Assembly: GCA_934636465.1 (NCBI GenBank)
Contig: CAKUAR010000035.1
Coordinates: 1-12,074, forward strand
From: an uncultured Muribaculaceae bacterium
GTDB taxonomy: Bacteria; Bacteroidota; Bacteroidia; Bacteroidales; Muribaculaceae
Direction: 5' to 3'
Length of the DNA stretch: 12,074 bases
Below, in pieces: positions 1 to 7,539 of the stretch (position 1 is the first letter of the stretch; the number at the start of each line of letters is the position of its first letter). The translations under genes were made by a program, and so were the position numbers. The notes beneath the pieces are model-generated. The model saw only the letters and a program-made list of their open reading frames with translations. It was not told where the DNA came from and ran no database searches.

Positions 1-133
1 AGCCGTTAGGCAAACCTGCGGTGTTTTTCATATTATTTTCACCCACAAGTTTTGCACTTCCATTTTGAATGTATACAGCCTTAGCGTTAGTAACTCCGAG
101 GGTCTCGATATTCGGTTTTGCGCAACGCGGGGG
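1..133 (-). pseudogene. Out-of-register 3' continuation of the 87-641 gene, cut by the window edge
   Basis: On the minus strand the frame one base ahead of the 87-641 gene is open from about base 151 down to base 1, whereas that gene stops at 87-89. It reads NIETLGVTNAKAVYIQNG, then SAKLVGENNMKNTAGLPNG, and runs off the window. The ending LPNG after a short hydrophobic and Gly/Asn-rich segment resembles the start of Bacteroidetes type IX-like C-terminal tails, which usually go on as IYIVNGKK; those last residues lie outside the window. A run of five C on the minus strand (129-133) lies in the overlap between the two frames. Removing one C would join the frames without any stop. This could be a true mutation, phase variation or a sequencing error. 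Confidence 0.5.
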
Positions 134-641
134 TTTTGACCACACGCACTTTTAGACGTGAGTTGTCGGTTAGTGGAGTGTCGCCGTTGATGAAGTCGAT
201 AAGGAAATTGGCGGCATCTTCGGCGATGCGGATTTCCTTGTACTCAAATTTTGTTTTTCCGTTGAGTTTGATTTCATCGGATGTCCAAAGACCCATAAAG
301 CTGTCTTTTTTGCCTAAATCGTGATACTCAAGCTCACAAACAAGGGGACGGTTGAACCAAAAGGTAGCAACCCATTTCTCAGACCTGACATCGGGATATA
401 TGACAGTGATGAAGCCCACTTCCTTTTTCTGGGCACGCTCTTCTGTCAGAGCCTCAAGGGCTATGTAGATGTCGCCACCGCCATGAATGACTTTTAGCAA
501 AGTGCCCTCTGCCGAGACGCTGCGCACATAGGTTTTCTGCTTATCATTCATGCCTGGCATGATGAACGACGAGGCATTTTGTGCGCCACATGTGGCAAAG
601 AATGTGATTATGCCAAAAAATACCAGTGTTAACTTTTTCAT
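87..641 (-). CDS. Small secreted protein of unknown function, probably frameshifted near its 3' end
   Basis: A 184-residue reading frame that I do not recognise as a named family. Residues 1-20 form a typical signal peptide (MKK, hydrophobic stretch, then CGAQ), so the product is predicted to be exported. A cysteine at 18 lies in a poor lipobox context, so signal peptidase I processing is more likely. The mature part is mixed and beta-rich, with aromatic segments around residues 88-105 (KWVATFWFNRP) and no visible catalytic motif. It lies 54 bases downstream of feoB on the same strand but has its own candidate promoter, so co-expression with iron uptake is possible but unproven. The last residues (ALRKTEYRDPRSY) do not look like a natural end. 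The +1 frame stays open from about base 151 to the window edge and encodes a sorting-tail-like sequence, suggesting this stop is caused by a one-base shift. Function unknown. Confidence 0.7.
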   Translation of the reverse strand: MKKLTLVFFGIITFFATCGAQNASSFIMPGMNDKQKTYVRSVSAEGTLLKVIHGGGDIYIALEALTEERAQKKEVGFITVIYPDVRSEKWVATFWFNRPLVCELEYHDLGKKDSFMGLWTSDEIKLNGKTKFEYKEIRIAEDAANFLIDFINGDTPLTDNSRLKVRVVKTPALRKTEYRDPRSY

Positions 642-672
642 AATAACTATCGATTAGTGTTGCTATAGAGCG

Positions 673-704
673 TAAAGTTACAATTAAAAACGGCATTAAC
701 CAAA
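673..704 (-). promoter_or_regulatory. Candidate Bacteroidetes promoter for the 87-641 gene
   Basis: On the minus strand TTTG (704-701) is followed after 20 bases by TAACTTTA (680-673), seven of eight matches to the Bacteroides -7 consensus TAnnTTTG with a proper -33 spacing. The -33 box lies inside the last codons of feoB. Transcription would start a few bases further on, leaving a leader of roughly 25-30 bases before the start codon at 641. It suggests the small secreted gene can be expressed independently of feoB. Confidence 0.4.
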
Positions 705-3242
705 GAGACAGCCGATTTGATAGACGACGGCGGAAACAATCCATGCCAGGAGCGTGGTGTAGCCGGCGGCAAACAACGCCCAGCGCCAAGAGCCTGTTTC
801 GCCCTTGATTGCCGCCACCGTGGCTATGCAAGGGAAATAGAGAAGCACAAACAGCAAGAAGCAATATGCCACGAGTGGCGTTATGCCGTCGGCTGTCATT
901 TGCGCGTGCAGGCGTGTGTATTTCTCGTTTGAGGCATCGCTGTCGTCGTCGGCAGTGATGTCCTCGTTGTCGGTGTAGATAACGCCTATTGTGGAGGCAA
1001 CAATCTCTTTGGCTCCCACGCCTGCTATCAAGCCGACATCGAGTTTCCAGTCGAAGCCCTGTGCCTTGAACACCGGCTCCACGGTTTTGCCGATGCGGCC
1101 TATGTAGCTCTGCTCAAGCTGCTCGGCATGGCTGAGCTTGTCGTTGTGCGGAAAATAGCCCAGTGCCCACACAATAATGCTTGCCACAAGGATTGTGGTG
1201 CCCATTTTGTGCAGATATTGCTTGCCGCGCTCCCAAGTGTGGCGTGCTATGGCCTTGGCTGTGGGGAAGCGGTAGGGCGGCAGCTCCATGACAAACGGAG
1301 TGTCCTCGCCCTTGAACACGAAGCGGCTGAACAGCCCTCCGGCAACAATTGCCATGATGATGCCTATGGCGTAGAGGCTAAGAATGACCAGTGACTGATA
1401 TTTCAAGGCGAAGAATGTGCAGGTAATCATGATGTAGATGGGCCAGCGCGCAGAGCAGCTCATGAACGGCAATATGAGCATGGTGATGAGGCGGCTGCGG
1501 TGGCTCTCGATGGTGCGTGTGGACATGACTGCCGGCACATTGCAACCAAAGCCCATGATGAGCGGAATGAACGACTTGCCGTGCAGTCCCATTTTGTGCA
1601 TCATCTTGTCCATGATGAAGGCGGCGCGGGCCATATAGCCGCTGTCCTCCATGAGGGCTATGAAGAAATAAAGAATAAGGATTTGCGGCAAGAACACCAC
1701 CACGGCTCCCACACCGGCTATGATGCCGTCGGCAATGAGGTCGCGCACCGGGCCTGGCGGAAGCAATTGTCCCACGGTCTGCGCAAGCCACGACACGCCG
1801 CTGTCAATCCAGTCCATAGGGTACTGGCCAATGACAAACGTGGCTTCAAACATCACAAACAAAATGATGATGAATATGGGGAAACCAACGTAGCGGTTGG
1901 TGATGATGCGGTCGATGATGTGCGTGGTCTGATAGGTGTCGTGCTTGTTGCCGGTGGAGTATTGCGCTTCTTGGAGCGCCCCGTGAATGAAGCCATATTT
2001 CGCGTCCATGATGGCCGTTTCGCTGTCTTGCTGCGTTTCCTCCTTGATTTTGGCGGCGGCGGCATTGCGCGCGTCGTCGATGGTCTTGGCTCCGGGCAGG
2101 GTGTCGATGATGCGTTGCACGTCTTTGTCGTTTTCAAGCATCTTTATGGCAAGGTAGCGTGTGGAGTAGTGTTCGCGCAGCGACTCCTGCTGCTTGATGA
2201 CCTGTTGCACGGCAGTGATGCCTTCCTCCACATATTTGCCGTGGTTGATGTGTATGTGGCGATACACGTTGCCCTTGGGGCGGTCGCCGGCGGCAAAGTC
2301 CTCGGGGTGGGCAGTGTCGGTGTCGGTGGCAAACTGCTTGTGCCAGTTGGCTATGTCGGTGGCAACTTCGGGGTTGAGGTTGCCTTTGTCGTCGAGGTAG
2401 TCAACACCCTCGTAGATGTTGATGATGATGTGAAACAGCATTTCCACACCTTTGCCGCTCTTGAACACGGTGGGCACCATGGGCACGCCAAAGAGCTGGC
2501 CGAGCTTGTTGTAGTCAACGTTGTCGCCGCGCTTTTCGGTCTCGTCGAACATGTTGAGCGCGCACACCATGCGCAAGTGCATGTCGATTAGCTCGGTGGT
2601 GAGATAGAGGTTGCGCTCAAGGTTGCTGGTGTCGATGACGTTGATGACCACATCGGGGGCCTTTTCCACCAGTTGCTTGCGCACATAAAGTTCTTCGGGC
2701 GAATAAGCCGAGAGGCTGTAGGTGCCGGGGAGGTCAACAAGATTGAAGTGATAGCCCTCAAACTCGGCGTGTCCCTCTTTGGCATCGACTGTGACACCTG
2801 AGTAGTTGCCCACACGCTCGTGTGCTCCGGAGGCGAAATTGAAGAGTGACGTCTTGCCGCAGTTGGGGTTGCCCACGAGAGCCACATTGATGGTGCGGCG
2901 CTTCTTGATGGCCGCATCGTGGAGCTGCTGGTTTGAGAGCGGTTGCTCGTCGGCGTCGCTGCTTTCTACCAGTGTGCCAGGCTGTGCGGTGTTTTCGCGC
3001 TCTATCTTGGCAGCCTCGCTCATAGACAGCACCTCAATCATGTCGGCCTCGCTGTGGCGCAGTGACACTTCATAGTTCATTATCTTGTATTTCACAGGGT
3101 CTTTGAACGGAGCGTTGAGCAGCACTTCCACCACTTTACCCTTGATAAATCCCATTTCTACTATGCGCTTGCGGAAGCCGCCATGGCCAGTTACCTTGAC
3201 GATGACGCCTTTTTCACCTGTTTTGAGCTCGGATAACTTCAT
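696..3242 (-). CDS. feoB: Ferrous iron transport protein FeoB with fused N-terminal FeoA domain
   Basis: Inner-membrane Fe(II) importer, 848 residues. Residues 1-73 are a FeoA-type SH3-like domain (LSELKTGEKGVIVKV, then the GGFRKRIVEMGF motif). A polar linker (74-116) leads to the cytoplasmic G domain: G1 GNPNCGKTS at 124-132, switch I threonine in YSGVT at 151, G3 DLPG at 170-173, G4 NMFD at 230-233. A helical segment with charged and Gln-rich stretches (about 280-440) links it to the membrane domain. That domain carries the two conserved gate motifs, GFGCNVPA (564-571) and PFMSCSARWP (592-601), and GAKEIVAS (743-750). The fusion and the length fit the Bacteroidetes form of FeoB; separate feoA and feoC genes are absent here. 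All G motifs are intact, so it should be functional. The upstream region holds a dyad and promoter-like sequence, listed separately. The start is set by the FeoA domain beginning at MKLSEL. Confidence 0.97.
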   Translation of the reverse strand: MKLSELKTGEKGVIVKVTGHGGFRKRIVEMGFIKGKVVEVLLNAPFKDPVKYKIMNYEVSLRHSEADMIEVLSMSEAAKIERENTAQPGTLVESSDADEQPLSNQQLHDAAIKKRRTINVALVGNPNCGKTSLFNFASGAHERVGNYSGVTVDAKEGHAEFEGYHFNLVDLPGTYSLSAYSPEELYVRKQLVEKAPDVVINVIDTSNLERNLYLTTELIDMHLRMVCALNMFDETEKRGDNVDYNKLGQLFGVPMVPTVFKSGKGVEMLFHIIINIYEGVDYLDDKGNLNPEVATDIANWHKQFATDTDTAHPEDFAAGDRPKGNVYRHIHINHGKYVEEGITAVQQVIKQQESLREHYSTRYLAIKMLENDKDVQRIIDTLPGAKTIDDARNAAAAKIKEETQQDSETAIMDAKYGFIHGALQEAQYSTGNKHDTYQTTHIIDRIITNRYVGFPIFIIILFVMFEATFVIGQYPMDWIDSGVSWLAQTVGQLLPPGPVRDLIADGIIAGVGAVVVFLPQILILYFFIALMEDSGYMARAAFIMDKMMHKMGLHGKSFIPLIMGFGCNVPAVMSTRTIESHRSRLITMLILPFMSCSARWPIYIMITCTFFALKYQSLVILSLYAIGIIMAIVAGGLFSRFVFKGEDTPFVMELPPYRFPTAKAIARHTWERGKQYLHKMGTTILVASIIVWALGYFPHNDKLSHAEQLEQSYIGRIGKTVEPVFKAQGFDWKLDVGLIAGVGAKEIVASTIGVIYTDNEDITADDDSDASNEKYTRLHAQMTADGITPLVAYCFLLFVLLYFPCIATVAAIKGETGSWRWALFAAGYTTLLAWIVSAVVYQIGCLFG

Positions 3243-3306
3243 TGTGTCAACATTAGATTTATTCCAAATTTTGCCCTTTTGGGAGTTGCTTTTGGATTTG
3301 TTTATG

Positions 3307-3314
3307 CAAAATTA
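3307..3314 (-). promoter_or_regulatory. Candidate -7 box upstream of feoB
   Basis: On the minus strand TAATTTTG matches the Bacteroides -7 consensus TAnnTTTG exactly and lies 64 bases before the feoB start. TTTG boxes occur upstream, but at spacings of 14 and 25 bases, not the usual 19-21, so the promoter call is tentative. Confidence 0.3.
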
Positions 3315-3360
3315 CAGCAAAAGAAATGCAAATGAGTTGCAAAAGTGATGCTAAAACTCA

Positions 3361-3386
3361 AAATATCACCATTAGTAGTGATATTT
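3361..3386. promoter_or_regulatory. Perfect 9-base inverted repeat upstream of feoB, possible operator
   Basis: AAATATCAC (3361-3369) and GTGATATTT (3378-3386) are exact reverse complements separated by 8 bases. The dyad lies about 120 bases before the feoB start and about 50 bases upstream of the candidate -7 box. A second smaller dyad, ATCCC (3397-3401) and GGGAT (3410-3414), sits beside it. AT-rich arms with a short spacer suit a dimeric DNA-binding regulator, and an iron-responsive one would fit the gene. I do not recognise the exact motif, and no T-tract follows it to suggest a terminator. Confidence 0.4.
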
Positions 3387-3434
3387 GCCCATAAAAATCC
3401 CTATAATTTGGGATATGGGGCAGATAAGAAGATG

Positions 3435-3478
3435 AAAAAGCCGGGCGTGCCACTATGATTGTTGGGTGGCGCGCTCGG
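3435..3478 (-). terminator. Terminator-like hairpin downstream of pepP, possibly bidirectional
   Basis: Arms 3441-3452 (CCGGGCGTGCCA) and 3467-3478 (TGGCGCGCTCGG) pair over 12 positions around a 14-base loop. On the minus strand the stem has two A-C mismatches and is followed by CTTTTT (3440-3435), ending the aminopeptidase transcript about 55 bases after its stop. On the plus strand the two exceptions are G-U pairs and a run of eight T follows at 3484-3491. The hairpin is therefore stronger in that direction, although no plus-strand gene enters here. Confidence 0.6.
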
Positions 3479-3532
3479 CAGTGTTTTTTTTGAGAAATAT
3501 GTTTTTTTCCCCTCGACTTGAGGAGTGGGGGG

Positions 3533-4933
3533 TTAGTTGTCTTTCATAAAGGCTTCAACGTCGGCTGGGTGATAAGGTATGCGCTCCTTGCCCAGGAAGC
3601 GGCAGCCGTCGGCGGTGATGAGCACGTCGTCCTCAATGCGTATGCCGCCGAAATCCTTGTAGGTTTCGAGCAAGTCAAAATTGATGAACTCGGCGCAGTG
3701 ACCAGAAGCCTTCCAGTCGTCGATAAGCGCAGGGATGAAATATATGCCAGGCTCGTCGGTCACCACGAAGCCCTCTTGCAAGGTGCGTCCCATGCGCAGG
3801 CAGTTGGTGCCAAACTGCTCAAGGTTGGGGCGTGTTTGGTCGTCGAACCCCACATATATTTGTCCGAGGCCTTCCATGTCGTGCACGTCCATGCCCATCA
3901 TGTGACCAAGGCCGTGGGGCAGGAACATGGCGTGTGCTCCAGCTGCAAGGGCAGCATCGGTGTCGCCCTTCATGAGTCCGAGCTGCTTGAGGCACTCGGT
4001 CATGTGGCGGCAAACGGCAAAGTGCACGTCCCAGTAGCGCACGCCTGGCTTGGCAAGCTGCAACACGAGGTCGTGGCACTGCTCAACTATGGCGTAGATT
4101 TCGAGCTGGCGCTGGGTGAACTTGCCGCTGACGGGATAAGTGCGGGTGTTGTCGCTGCAATAGTTTTCAAGTGTCTCGGCTCCGGCATCGCACAGAGTAA
4201 GTCTGCCTGATTCAAGAACTGCCGTGGAGGGGTTGCCGTGCATGATTTCGCCATGCTGCGAGAAAATTGTGGCAAAGCTGACTTGCGCGCCATAGGAGTG
4301 GGCTATGCCGTCAACCTGTCCGCCAACGAATTTTTCGGTTACGCCGGGCTTAGTGAGACGCATGGCGGTGGTGTGCATTTTGTAGCCTATGGCACAGGCT
4401 TTCTCGATTTCGGCTATCTCAAGCGGCGACTTCACTGAACGCATCTTGACCACTGCCATTATGAGCGGCAGCGAGGCGAGGTGGGTCTGCTGGCTTGGGT
4501 TGATGTTGAGCAGGTCGTGGATAAGAATCTTGGTGTCGAAGCGGTAGGGCGGCAGGAAATGAATACGGCGATTGCCTTGCTTGGCGAGGTCGCACAGCTG
4601 CTTGAGCGCCGACATTGGCGCACTGTGTGCCACACCCACCTGCTCTGCCATGGTGGCCACGCTGTCAACCGAGCCATACCACACGATGTCGTCGAGGGCT
4701 ATGTCGTCACCAATGAGAGTTTCCTTGTCGTTATCAACGTCGATTACACCCACAAGGCCGTCGCGGTTTTGTCCGAAATAGTAGAGAAACGCGGAGTCCT
4801 GACGGAAGGGGTAGTAGGCGTTTGAGGGGTAATTGTTGGGGGCTTCATTGTTGCCAAAGAGCAATATGATGCCGCTTTTCACGAGCTTCTTCAGCTCGGC
4901 GCGGCGGTTGATGTAGGTTTCTTTGCTGAACAT
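3533..4933 (-). CDS. pepP: Xaa-Pro aminopeptidase, M24B family (aminopeptidase P type)
   Basis: Cytoplasmic metallopeptidase of 466 residues that removes the N-terminal residue from peptides with proline in second position. The N-terminal AMP_N domain covers roughly residues 1-150, with RQDSAFLYYFG near 44-54. The pita-bread catalytic domain covers about 170-445. The dinuclear metal ligands are all present: D249 in LCDAGAE, D261 in DNTRTYP, H344 in the motif PHGLGHMMGMDVHD, E394 in TDEPGIY and E434 in RIEDD. H340 and H351 of the same motif match the further conserved histidines of the E. coli enzyme. The spacing between the first two aspartates is 12 residues, one more than in E. coli PepP. 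No signal peptide is seen, and the start MFSKETYINRR agrees with the beginning of the AMP_N domain. It is flanked by terminator-like hairpins on both sides and is probably monocistronic. Confidence 0.95.
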   Translation of the reverse strand: MFSKETYINRRAELKKLVKSGIILLFGNNEAPNNYPSNAYYPFRQDSAFLYYFGQNRDGLVGVIDVDNDKETLIGDDIALDDIVWYGSVDSVATMAEQVGVAHSAPMSALKQLCDLAKQGNRRIHFLPPYRFDTKILIHDLLNINPSQQTHLASLPLIMAVVKMRSVKSPLEIAEIEKACAIGYKMHTTAMRLTKPGVTEKFVGGQVDGIAHSYGAQVSFATIFSQHGEIMHGNPSTAVLESGRLTLCDAGAETLENYCSDNTRTYPVSGKFTQRQLEIYAIVEQCHDLVLQLAKPGVRYWDVHFAVCRHMTECLKQLGLMKGDTDAALAAGAHAMFLPHGLGHMMGMDVHDMEGLGQIYVGFDDQTRPNLEQFGTNCLRMGRTLQEGFVVTDEPGIYFIPALIDDWKASGHCAEFINFDLLETYKDFGGIRIEDDVLITADGCRFLGKERIPYHPADVEAFMKDN

Positions 4934-4993
4934 AGTGAAAAATGTGTTTCTTTGTTTTGCGTGTGCGGCGAGGCCGTGCAGTGAAACTTGTCA

Positions 4994-5038
4994 TAAAAAG
5001 CAGCAAGACCGTCGCTCTACGGAAAAGTAGGGAGACGG
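4994..5038 (-). terminator. Hairpin terminator between the alkaline phosphatase and pepP
   Basis: Arms 5009-5020 (CCGTCGCTCTAC) and 5027-5038 (GTAGGGAGACGG) pair over 12 positions with one internal mismatch and one wobble-type position, around a GGAAAA/TTTTCC loop. On the minus strand the stem is followed by TCTTGCTGCTTTTT, so it would end transcripts arriving from the phosphatase gene. It lies about 90 bases past that gene's stop codon. Confidence 0.55.
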
Positions 5039-5067
5039 CCTAGCACTATGAAAATTTCAGAACAGTC

Positions 5068-5123
5068 TCTGCCCGTAAAAACGTTTTTTTACTTTGGGCG
5101 TAAAATTACGGATTTCGGGCAGA
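5068..5123. repeat. Nested inverted repeats just downstream of the alkaline phosphatase gene
   Basis: An outer pair TCTGCCCG (5068-5075) and CGGGCAGA (5116-5123) encloses two inner dyads: GTAAAAA with TTTTTAC inside 5075-5091, and CGTAA-AA-TTACG at 5100-5111. All are exact complements. The block begins 8 bases after the phosphatase stop codon and would fold into a branched structure in the 3' untranslated RNA. It may help terminate or stabilise the transcript; no long T-tract follows on the minus strand. Confidence 0.45.
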
Positions 5124-5131
5124 AAATGCAA

Positions 5132-6619
5132 TTATTTTTTTGCCACTTTGTCGAGCACAGAGCTGCCGATGCAAGCGTCGGGCATCTGTATGTGGAGCAT
5201 GGAGCACACTGTGGGGGCAATATCGACGATGCGTGTGGGGGCATTGCAGCTGCCGTGACCCACGTTCCAGCCCATGAGCACGAACGGAATGCGAGCGTCG
5301 TCGGGAACCCATGAGCCGTGCGACGTGCCGCGATAGTTGGCATTGATGGCATAGGGCAAAACACGCGGATAGTTGATGAGCACTATGTCGCCGCTGCGCT
5401 TGTTGTTGTAGCCATTGACAATCTGTTCGCGGATAGGAGCAGGAACGCTTGTTACGTAGGCTTTCTCGTAGTCAACGGCAAAGGCTATCTCTTTGTCGCG
5501 GCGCAGGAAGTTGACGGCAGTGTCCTTGATTGCTTGCAGATTGAGTCCGGCTTTCTCAATTTCGGGGTGGTTGAGATATAGGCGAGAGTCGGCTATGCCC
5601 ACTACCATGTTGGCTTGTGAGTTAAATGCCTTTTGCAGATGTGCGTTGAGAGCCTTGCCTATGCCAGCCTGGTCGCAGCCACCCGAAGGAATGCGGTGTG
5701 AAAGGGTGTAGTTGGGGTTGTGTATGCCTCCGTGGTCGGCGGTGAGGAACAGCAGATAGTTGTCCTTGCCGATTTTCTTGTCGAGATAGGCGAGGAACTG
5801 CGCAAGGTCGTGGTCGAGGCGCATAAACACCTCTTTGTTCTCCTTGCCGCGTGTGCCGGTGGCGTGGCTGATGATGTCGGTGGAAGAAATGCTGATGGCG
5901 AGCAGGTCGGTGATGTTGTCGGCACCGAGGTTCTCGTTGTCAATGGCGGCTTGTGCCATCTTGAATGTGAGTGTCACACCATCGGGGGTGCTCTTCACGT
6001 CCTTGCCAGGAGTGGTGGCGTTGGCGGCATTGAATTTCTCGACCCAAGCAGGGAATTTGTCCATGTAGAATGAGCTTGTCACGAAGTGGCCAACGGAGTT
6101 GTCATACCAGTAGGCTGCATCGGCGCTGTGACCGGCAGGAAGAATGGCGGCACGGTCTTTCATGGCCACACCTATGACCTTGGCCTTGAAGTCGGTGGCA
6201 AGTTTCAGCTCGTCGCCTATGGTGGAAGCCACCAGATAGTGAGGCGACATCTTGCCGGCGCTGCTTGTGGTGCCTATGGGCTTCACGCCGTCGTCGGCGC
6301 AGCAATACACTTGTTTGTTGTCAACCGCAAAACCATTGCCTGCAATGCCGTGGAGTGCCGGCACAGAGCCGGTGTAAACACTTGAGTGGCCCACAGCGGT
6401 GATGGTGGGAATGTAGTTGATTTTTGTGTCTTCGAAACTGAAGCCAGTGTCAACGAGGCGTTTAAGTCCGCCCTCGCCAAACGAGTCGTAGTAGTAATAG
6501 AGATAGTCCCAACGCATTTGGTCCACCATAAGGCCAACGACAAGCTTCGGACGATTGATTTGCGCGGTGCCAGTGAGGGCGGCGCACAATAGCAGCAGTG
6601 CTAATGATAATTTTTTCAT
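5132..6619 (-). CDS. Secreted PafA-type alkaline phosphatase (nucleotide pyrophosphatase/phosphodiesterase superfamily)
   Basis: Zinc phosphomonoesterase of 495 residues, exported to the periplasm or cell surface, releasing phosphate from organic phosphate esters. A signal peptide occupies residues 1-20 (MKKLSLALLLLCAALTGTAQ). Using PafA of Elizabethkingia as guide, the metal ligands are D33, D248, H252, D295, H296 and H434, with T74 (TAVGH) as nucleophile. The substrate-binding set typical of the monoesterase is also present: N95 (GIAGN) and K154/R156 (MKDRAAILPAGH). Spacings such as T74 to N95 (21 residues) and D248 to D295 (47) agree with PafA. The frame is open for 21 more codons upstream, but the start at 6619 is chosen because it places the signal peptide at the N terminus. 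Substrate class is inferred from these residues; a phosphodiesterase is less likely. The 233-base region upstream holds no convincing promoter box. Confidence 0.92.
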   Translation of the reverse strand: MKKLSLALLLLCAALTGTAQINRPKLVVGLMVDQMRWDYLYYYYDSFGEGGLKRLVDTGFSFEDTKINYIPTITAVGHSSVYTGSVPALHGIAGNGFAVDNKQVYCCADDGVKPIGTTSSAGKMSPHYLVASTIGDELKLATDFKAKVIGVAMKDRAAILPAGHSADAAYWYDNSVGHFVTSSFYMDKFPAWVEKFNAANATTPGKDVKSTPDGVTLTFKMAQAAIDNENLGADNITDLLAISISSTDIISHATGTRGKENKEVFMRLDHDLAQFLAYLDKKIGKDNYLLFLTADHGGIHNPNYTLSHRIPSGGCDQAGIGKALNAHLQKAFNSQANMVVGIADSRLYLNHPEIEKAGLNLQAIKDTAVNFLRRDKEIAFAVDYEKAYVTSVPAPIREQIVNGYNNKRSGDIVLINYPRVLPYAINANYRGTSHGSWVPDDARIPFVLMGWNVGHGSCNAPTRIVDIAPTVCSMLHIQMPDACIGSSVLDKVAKK

Positions 6620-6742
6620 GTAGTTAAAATATTGTTGATTAGTTTCGTTGATTTTGATTATAACTGAGGTAAAGGTAAGCATTTTTTGTTACAAAAAGGT
6701 AAAAAGAGCCGGCACAATGCCCAAGAAGCGCATAAAAAGGAG

Positions 6743-6793
6743 AAAAAGAACACCAGCTCCGCAAGCAAATGTGTGCTGTGGGCGGAGCTGGTG
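6743..6793 (-). terminator. Strong terminator after the DUF4840-like gene
   Basis: CACCAGCTCCGC (6751-6762) and GCGGAGCTGGTG (6782-6793) are exact 12-base complements with a 19-base loop. On the minus strand the stem is followed by TTCTTTTTCTCC and a second T-run. It lies 60 bases past the stop of the lipoprotein gene and separates it from the alkaline phosphatase. Confidence 0.75.
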
Positions 6794-6852
6794 GGTTGTT
6801 ATGGGAGTTGTGCCAATGCGTGCGCTGTGATGTGCGCGCATGGTTCAATGCG

Positions 6853-7446
6853 TCATTGCTTCTTGCCGGTGAACAAGAATGGCACTTCTTGGGCGAGAAG
6901 GCCTTTTTGATATTCGCCGTCGATATAGGCTCCGGCGGCAATCGCCTGCATCATGAGCGACTTGGCGTCGGCGTAATACTGACCGTAGGAGTAGTTGTTG
7001 TCGATGTAGAAAGCCACTTGCAGCAGGTGCTCTTTGCCTCCATAGTTGATTTTGAAAGCTGGAGTTTTGGGGTTGATGGTGAAAGTGGCTGGCGACATTC
7101 TCACAAACTTGATTTTGAAAGTAAGGTCGAATGGGGGCATGCTGGCAAGGGCTTTCTTGATTTCTTCGTTGGTGATTTGATAAGACATCATGTTGGCCGG
7201 AATGTTTTTGATGGTGAGGAGAGAGTCGTTTTCAATCTCCCAGCTGATGGGCACGGTGTCGTTGACCCCGGTGGAAATGCGAGTGATGGCCTTGCCGCTG
7301 TAGTCGCCTTTCACGGAATTGAAAGCCGTGCTTATTTCTTCGGGGGTGAGTTCCTTGGTCTTGTTGTCGTCTTTGATGCAAGAGTTGAGGCTCAATGCTG
7401 CGGCGCAGAAAACCAGTGCGCTGATTAACAGTTTGAATTTTTTCAT
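6853..7446 (-). CDS. Lipoprotein, DUF4840-like
   Basis: A 197-residue predicted lipoprotein. The N terminus is a lipoprotein signal with lipobox LNSC, the modified cysteine being residue 23, followed by IKDDNK, acidic residues near +2 as in surface-directed Bacteroidetes lipoproteins. The mature part has a short helical segment (LTPEEISTAFNSVKGDYSG, about 33-51) and then a run of alternating beta-type segments, with NNYSYGQYYADAKS around 150-163. The order lipobox, LTPEEI and KGDYSGK recalls the Bacteroidales family DUF4840, whose function is unknown; this assignment is from memory of the pattern. It is divergent from the NigD-like lipoprotein gene, 198 bases away. A weak promoter match, TATATTTA at 7470-7463 on the minus strand, has TTTG 22 bases upstream. 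A terminator follows the gene, so it is probably monocistronic. Confidence 0.75.
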   Translation of the reverse strand: MKKFKLLISALVFCAAALSLNSCIKDDNKTKELTPEEISTAFNSVKGDYSGKAITRISTGVNDTVPISWEIENDSLLTIKNIPANMMSYQITNEEIKKALASMPPFDLTFKIKFVRMSPATFTINPKTPAFKINYGGKEHLLQVAFYIDNNYSYGQYYADAKSLMMQAIAAGAYIDGEYQKGLLAQEVPFLFTGKKQ

Positions 7447-7539
7447 TTTGTCTTTTGTGTGATAAATATAGTTTATAAAATTTTGCTGATTTCAAATCGC
7501 ATCGCCATATTTGCATATATGAAATGCGAAATAATTAAA

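Noticed and set aside
1500..2591. Long open frame of 363 codons on the plus strand inside feoB
   Set aside because: It is antisense to a clearly intact FeoB and His/Val-rich in the way mirror frames of GC-rich codons are; no start signal or domain supports it.
3518..4210. Plus-strand open frame of 230 codons opposite the aminopeptidase
   Set aside because: The minus-strand frame carries all M24B metal ligands; the plus frame is its shadow.
5041..5090. Short plus-strand open frame starting at 5048 after the hairpin
   Set aside because: It runs into the antisense of the phosphatase gene and overlaps the inverted repeats; no ribosome site or protein features.
6620..6682. N-terminal extension of 21 residues for the alkaline phosphatase
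   Set aside because: It would bury the signal peptide; the methionine at 6619 starts a canonical MKK signal sequence.
6769..7428. Plus-strand open frame of 219 codons opposite the DUF4840-like gene
   Set aside because: The minus-strand frame has a signal peptide with lipobox and the terminator fits that strand; the plus frame begins inside that terminator hairpin.
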